Part shown: piece by piece, positions 59,875 to 64,000 of the stretch
Layout: each line of letters starts with the position of its first letter
Numbering within the stretch: the stretch's first letter is position 1
NCBI RefSeq assembly: GCF_002234675.1
Contig: NC_019872.2
Coordinates: 13,141,950 to 13,205,949 of the forward strand
Direction of reading: 5' to 3'
DNA from: Oryzias latipes
Lineage: Eukaryota > Chordata > Actinopteri > Beloniformes > Adrianichthyidae
DNA: 64,000 nucleotides
Translations under genes and position numbers: made by a program
Notes under the pieces: model-generated
Told to the model about the DNA's origin: nothing
The model's input: only the letters and a program-made list of their open reading frames with translations
The model's database searches: none

Positions 59875-61196
59875 CGTTGTAATCAGGCTGGAAACATCAC
59901 CCCTGGTTCTGTCAAACAGATGTTTGATGGATAAAGATGTCCTTTTCTTCAACAAGAAACTGAAAAGTGTTGTCAGCTTTGATGGTTTGATGTTGTGGTC
60001 AATAGTCACTCTTTGTATTCCATATTATTCCAGGCAGGAGAGCGCAACCTCTGATGTTCCTGAAGCTCAGATCTTCTCCTCTGCACAGGTGAGTCTGTGG
60101 AACACAATGTACTGCAAGTGATCCACAAAACTTTTAAAGAAGAGTTCTTTCAAAAGTAATCCAATCTAAATACGCCTATGCAGAGGCTTTGTCTGGCAGG
60201 CCTTTGGTTTCTCGGACCGAAATACCAGCTCCCGTCTCCTCATTGTTCCGTTCCCCTCCCTAAATTCCGCAGGCAATGTGGAATTCTTTTTAACAAAACT
60301 AAATCTTCAAAGTTCCTGGAAAAGTCTGTGAATTTTCGTTTTGTTTTGTCTTTCACCACCGTCACTTCCTGCAAAGTAGGTAAAGTTGACGTCATGAAAA
60401 GGCTCTGCATTCCCAGACCTCAAATGAAGTTTTTTGTCCGAAAAAAGACAGATAATTATGAGTTTCAGTCACTAAAACAGCTGCCATTTTGTGATCTATC
60501 ATATATTTGATGTCATCTAAGTAACTTAATATCTGAAAATATCCTTAAAATGACCTCATCTTCTTGATGAGCATCTAAAAGACAAGTTACATCTTTTTTC
60601 TTGGCAGAACACAAGCTACAAGCTACTGGATGAAGAATAGTATCTTTCTTACCTGAGAGTTCCCAACTAAGTGAGGCCAACAGGTACAGCCTTCCTGTTT
60701 GTCAAGTGTGTGTTTGTGTATTAGTGTGTGTGGGAGGTGTTTGTGCGATAGAGGCCTAGCTGGTTTCCTTGGCTGTGAAGACTAACATGTAAATCCGGCG
60801 TGTGATCCCGCCTCCACCTGAGAAACAGGAAGAGGATAGGTGATGTGAACAGAGGAGGAGTTGCCCAGACACCTGCTGTGGCCAAACACTGAACCTGATG
60901 GGTCCACAGCAATGAGCACCTCACTGCTCCTACAGAGAGAGGAAGACCCGAGCAGACAGACTCAGCTCTGTCTGCCTTTAACCTGCCCCCTCCTCTTCCT
61001 CGTTCCTGTTTACCTGTTCGCAGGGTTTCAATGGAGCTCTGTGTCTTTATGAGTGAGGGGGCAGGGACAGAGGGCAGCCGCTGCAGCTTCAGCTCCCTCT
61101 GAAAGTTTCCACACAGACTGAGGGCAGAGAAGGAGGACCTTCCTAAAAAGGATCAAAAGCTTTCTTTTGCTGTCAGGCAAATCCTGTGCCCCCGAA
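59875..61196. promoter_or_regulatory. Head-to-head spacer between the BICDL2-like gene and mia
   Basis: 1.3 kb between the two start codons, which should hold both promoters and the 5' UTR exons. A 110-codon ORF at 60178-60510 has no recognisable domain and is probably chance. No clear motif was found. Confidence 0.4.
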
Positions 61197-62827
61197 ATGG
61201 CCTGTAGACTCAACATTTCACTTTTCTTGTGGCTTTTGTTGGTAATCTGTGAAGCTGGAAGGCAGATGTCTAAACTTTCCAACAAGAAACTCTGTGCTGA
61301 CTCTGAATGCAGCCGTGAGTAGCAACACTTTCTTATTTTCAGCCCGGCTTGGTGAAGCAACAGATCAGACAATTCTTCTTTATTTTTTTTCAAATGCCTT
61401 AAAACAGAATTTTCTGTGCATATGATGAATAATGAAAATTATTATCCTATTCAGATCCCATTTTGATTGCCCGAGCAACGCAGGACTACTACCCTGCAGA
61501 CTGCAGGTTTATCCCCATCCGACAGGGACAGCTTGTTTACGTCTATTCCATGTTAAAAGACAGAGGCAACCTTTTCTGGGCTGGCAGTGTAAGTACAAAC
61601 AAACAAAACCTTTTTGAGGCATTGACGTCAGACATAAATGCATTTCTTAAGGAAAAATCTGAGCTGTTTCTACAAGTTTTCAAACATTTGTAGATGTGAA
61701 TCCAAATGAGCTTTTAGTTTTTTGCTGGTGAGCATATGTAATTAAAACGTTCTCATTTGAAGGGTTGCCTATTTTTTCAGTATTATATCTATGCTTATTG
61801 TGTCCAAAGTACATCAGAAGTGAATCAAAGTCCAAGTTTATTTATCTATTACCAAAAATGTGATCTTACGATATAAACACATGGTGATGTTCAATCAAAG
61901 ATAAATAGCTTCCATTTAGCACGGCGACAGGAGAAAAGACACGCCTCTTGGTGGAAAGCCAAAAAGGAGCTTGTGGAAAACAGAGAAGGGTTTTATTAGC
62001 TTGTGACATCATGTTTTCTAGTGAGCTAAAAATATTTAAGTGCCTAAATAAACATCATCTTATTTAGTTCTAACTCAGCCTGAAGATTTTCAGCTTTTCT
62101 TTTAATTTATTTAAGTTACAGTATTTTTTTTTTGTCCCTGTGCATCTTTCGTTTAGAAATTAATATTTTATTTTGAAAAATTTAGAGAGCTCTCGTGAAT
62201 AAAATAATTCTTTTCATGTAAATGTTAAGTTTTTGTAACTTTCAGTAATCCATATCCATCTATGTTATATTTCAGGGTTACTGTTGGGTGACGGCACGGT
62301 GCACCCTGAACAGGCTGCCAGTCCGTCCCAAGGCCTAGTGTTCCATGTACACTATAAATATCTTGAGTCTTATTTTGTTTGCACAAATCATATTTTATCC
62401 TTATAGATGATAAGTAGTATTAAATTTCCTCCTTAAGCCTTCTGTGAAGTACCAAACTCCACAAACTAAACAAAGTTATCGTTTTGATCATTACAAGAAC
62501 AAAGCCTGTAAAATGATCAGGCCATTTTCCCGCACAGGGCTGGTTAAGTCAAGCAATCTTAAGTCTTTTGCATCCTTCCCTTTCAGGTGCAAGGCTCTTA
62601 TTACGGGGAACAGGAAGCTCGCATCGGTCACTTTCCCAGCAGCGTGGTGGAGGAGCTGCAGCCTCTGATGCCCGCCAACACTGAAGTTAAAACTACTGTA
62701 GGTGAAAAAACACACGCACAATTCTCCAAAAGCACACATGTTCACACAAAAGATTTATAGTGAACACCTTTTTACTTTTGTGTTCTTGTTTTTTTTTTTT
62801 CAGAAGTGGGACTTTTACTGCGACTGA
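61197..62827 (+). CDS. mia: Melanoma inhibitory activity protein (secreted SH3-like)
   Basis: Four exons join in frame to 128 aa (human MIA 131): 61197-61314, 61455-61588, 62587-62697, 62804-62827. A signal peptide (ACRLNISLFLWLLLVICEAG) is followed by a secreted SH3-like domain with the family's four cysteines: KLCADSEC, DYYPADCRFIPIRQGQLVYVYS, GRGNLFWAGSVQGSYYGEQ-type block and a C-terminal KWDFYC. MIA proteins act in the cartilage extracellular matrix and bind fibronectin and integrins. The end KxxKWDFYC and FPSSVV match MIA rather than otoraplin (IDFFCE). The last coding exon is only 24 bases, with a long T tract before its acceptor. AATAAA at 62963-62968 is the likely poly(A) signal. Confidence 0.93.
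62270..62340 (-). repeat. Short SINE-like fragment in mia intron 2
   Basis: 'gtgcaccctgaacaggctgccagtccgtcc' resembles the complement of the SINE body block 'ggcgacctgtccagggtgtac'. Too short for firm assignment. Confidence 0.35.
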
Positions 62828-63221
62828 TGAAGCATTTACTGCAAAGGATAACTGCACCTGCAACACCGTTTTTTCGTACTGTAAAAATGACAACATTTAT
62901 AGAATTCTTGGTGACACAATCAGGCAGACTTAAAAAAAACAATATGATAATAATAATAAGATAATAAAAACTATGATTGCTTCCTAAACTGGAGGTATAA
63001 TTTTAACCCTTTCATGCCTGATTTTATTTCTAATTATATAATAAAATATCTTCAGTTTTCACATTCGAAATTACCGATAAATGGAGTCCTGCATTAAATG
63101 GTACGTTGCAAATTAGCAACATAAGGCATACAGAACTAAAGTCCTAAACTACAAGCTGGCACGCCTGTGTCTGGGAGCTGAGCTTCACCTTTGCAAACCC
63201 CAAGAGGATGCAGATACACTG

Positions 63222-63505
63222 TCAGAAAAAATGTGCAAAATTTGTACCTTTAGAGGTACAATGGCTTGTCACTGGGGCAGTACCCTCAAGGGTACAAATG
63301 TTGTACCCTTTCATATAGGTGCGCATCTGTACCCTTTCAGTATGTACCTTTCAAAGGCAAATATGTACCTCTGTGGACTAAATTGTACCTTATAGTGCTA
63401 TGGTACCATAATGTACCTTTAAAAAAGGTACAAATTTGTTCTTTTAAGGGTACTGCCCCAGTGACAAGCCTTTTGTACCCTATGATGGCAAATTTGTACC
63501 AGATA
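63222..63505. mobile_element. Palindromic MITE with 'ggcttgtcactggggcagtac' arms
   Basis: The left part 'ggcttgtcactggggcagtaccct' (about 63263-63286) is repeated in inverse at about 63449-63472. Outer 'tttgtacc' and 'ggtacaaa' units are spread through the element. Non-coding. A similar element is common in fish genomes. Confidence 0.65.
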
Positions 63506-64000
63506 CAGCACATTAAAAGACCAGTATAATGTTTATCACATTTATTAAACATTCAAAAAAATTACAATTCTGACATTTCACAGTATTTACAGTGTCACAA
63601 CAGGATGCATATATTTACAATTAGCAATTTTACAATAATGAAAAATCTATATTTTTCCTTCAGTTCACATTGCATTCATTGTAACTATAACCTTAACATT
63701 TGATCAATTGTAAACAGCACATAGCACTTCAGTTACCATTTTTAAACCATGAAATAAAACTTGTGACATTAACAAAAGAAGCACTAGACCTCATTTTAAG
63801 TACATCTTTCTACTGCATTCTACATTTTCTAAAAAAAGATAATAAAAAAGTAAACTTATAAACAAGTTTAAATGCATAATTTAAATAATAAAATGCATAA
63901 ATGTGATTAAGATAATATTGATACGAATTCTAAAAAGAAGAACTATAAAACACACTAAAGATTACGTTTATGTCAATACCTAGTAGATCCTCTGCAAGCA
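63506..64000. other. AT-rich end of window
   Basis: No gene or exon is recognisable. It might be the 3' UTR of a gene outside the window, but nothing shows this. Confidence 0.4.

Noticed and set aside
60178-60510. 110-aa ORF upstream of the BICDL2-like gene
   Set aside because: No recognisable motif and it lies in a promoter spacer.
61197-62827. Otoraplin (otor) as the identity of the small SH3-like gene
   Set aside because: The end KWDFYC and the FPSSVV block match MIA; otoraplin ends IDFFCE and lacks the GxLFWxGSVQG pattern.

Overview
The window is nuclear DNA of a ray-finned fish. Its genes have short GT-AG exons. It carries L2-type LINEs with short microsatellite tails, a tRNA-like SINE, and several MITE families typical of teleosts. 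The species cannot be named from the sequence. There is no bacterial, phage or CRISPR content.

Layout. (1) 1-7468 (+): a complement factor B/C2-like gene whose 5' end lies outside the window. (2) 7545-10240: a 5'-truncated L2-like LINE, itself interrupted by a 1.0 kb DNA transposon. (3) 11313-19873 (+): a second, complete factor B-like gene of 18 exons and 754 aa. (4) 19874-26092: gene-free DNA with MITEs, a solo-LTR-like element, a local duplication and a complex unique stretch. (5) 26093-29176 (+): layilin. (6) 32237-38717 (-): alg9, with MITEs in its introns. (7) 39418-40920: a second L2-like LINE. (8) 41788-45415 (-): fdxacb1. (9) 46430-50036 (+): tomm40l, divergent from fdxacb1. (10) 50737-52350: a MITE split by a retroposon-like element that carries a small transmembrane-protein ORF. 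(11) 52949-59874 (-): a BICD-family-like cargo adaptor, closest to BICDL2. (12) 61197-62827 (+): mia, head to head with it. (13) From 62828 to the end: a MITE and AT-rich DNA.

The strongest biology is in the factor B pair. The downstream copy keeps every hallmark of a working convertase protease: an R|K site for factor D, a DxSxS MIDAS, and the His/Asp/Ser triad. The upstream copy keeps an open frame and matching splice phases. It has lost the catalytic serine (GDSGG reads GDGGQ), the last MIDAS serine (DISDN) and the P1' lysine. Even so, about 0.77 kb of its VWA region, introns included, is almost identical to the other copy, which points to recent gene conversion. This fits a non-catalytic factor B paralog kept under some constraint, but that is inference.

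The other genes are separate housekeeping or surface functions: ER N-glycan assembly (alg9), mitochondrial protein import (tomm40l), a putative methyltransferase/anticodon-binding protein (fdxacb1), a hyaluronan-binding lectin (layn), a dynein adaptor and a secreted SH3-like protein (mia). layn, alg9 and fdxacb1 match the neighbourhood of human 11q23. tomm40l and mia do not, so the window spans at least one synteny junction relative to human.
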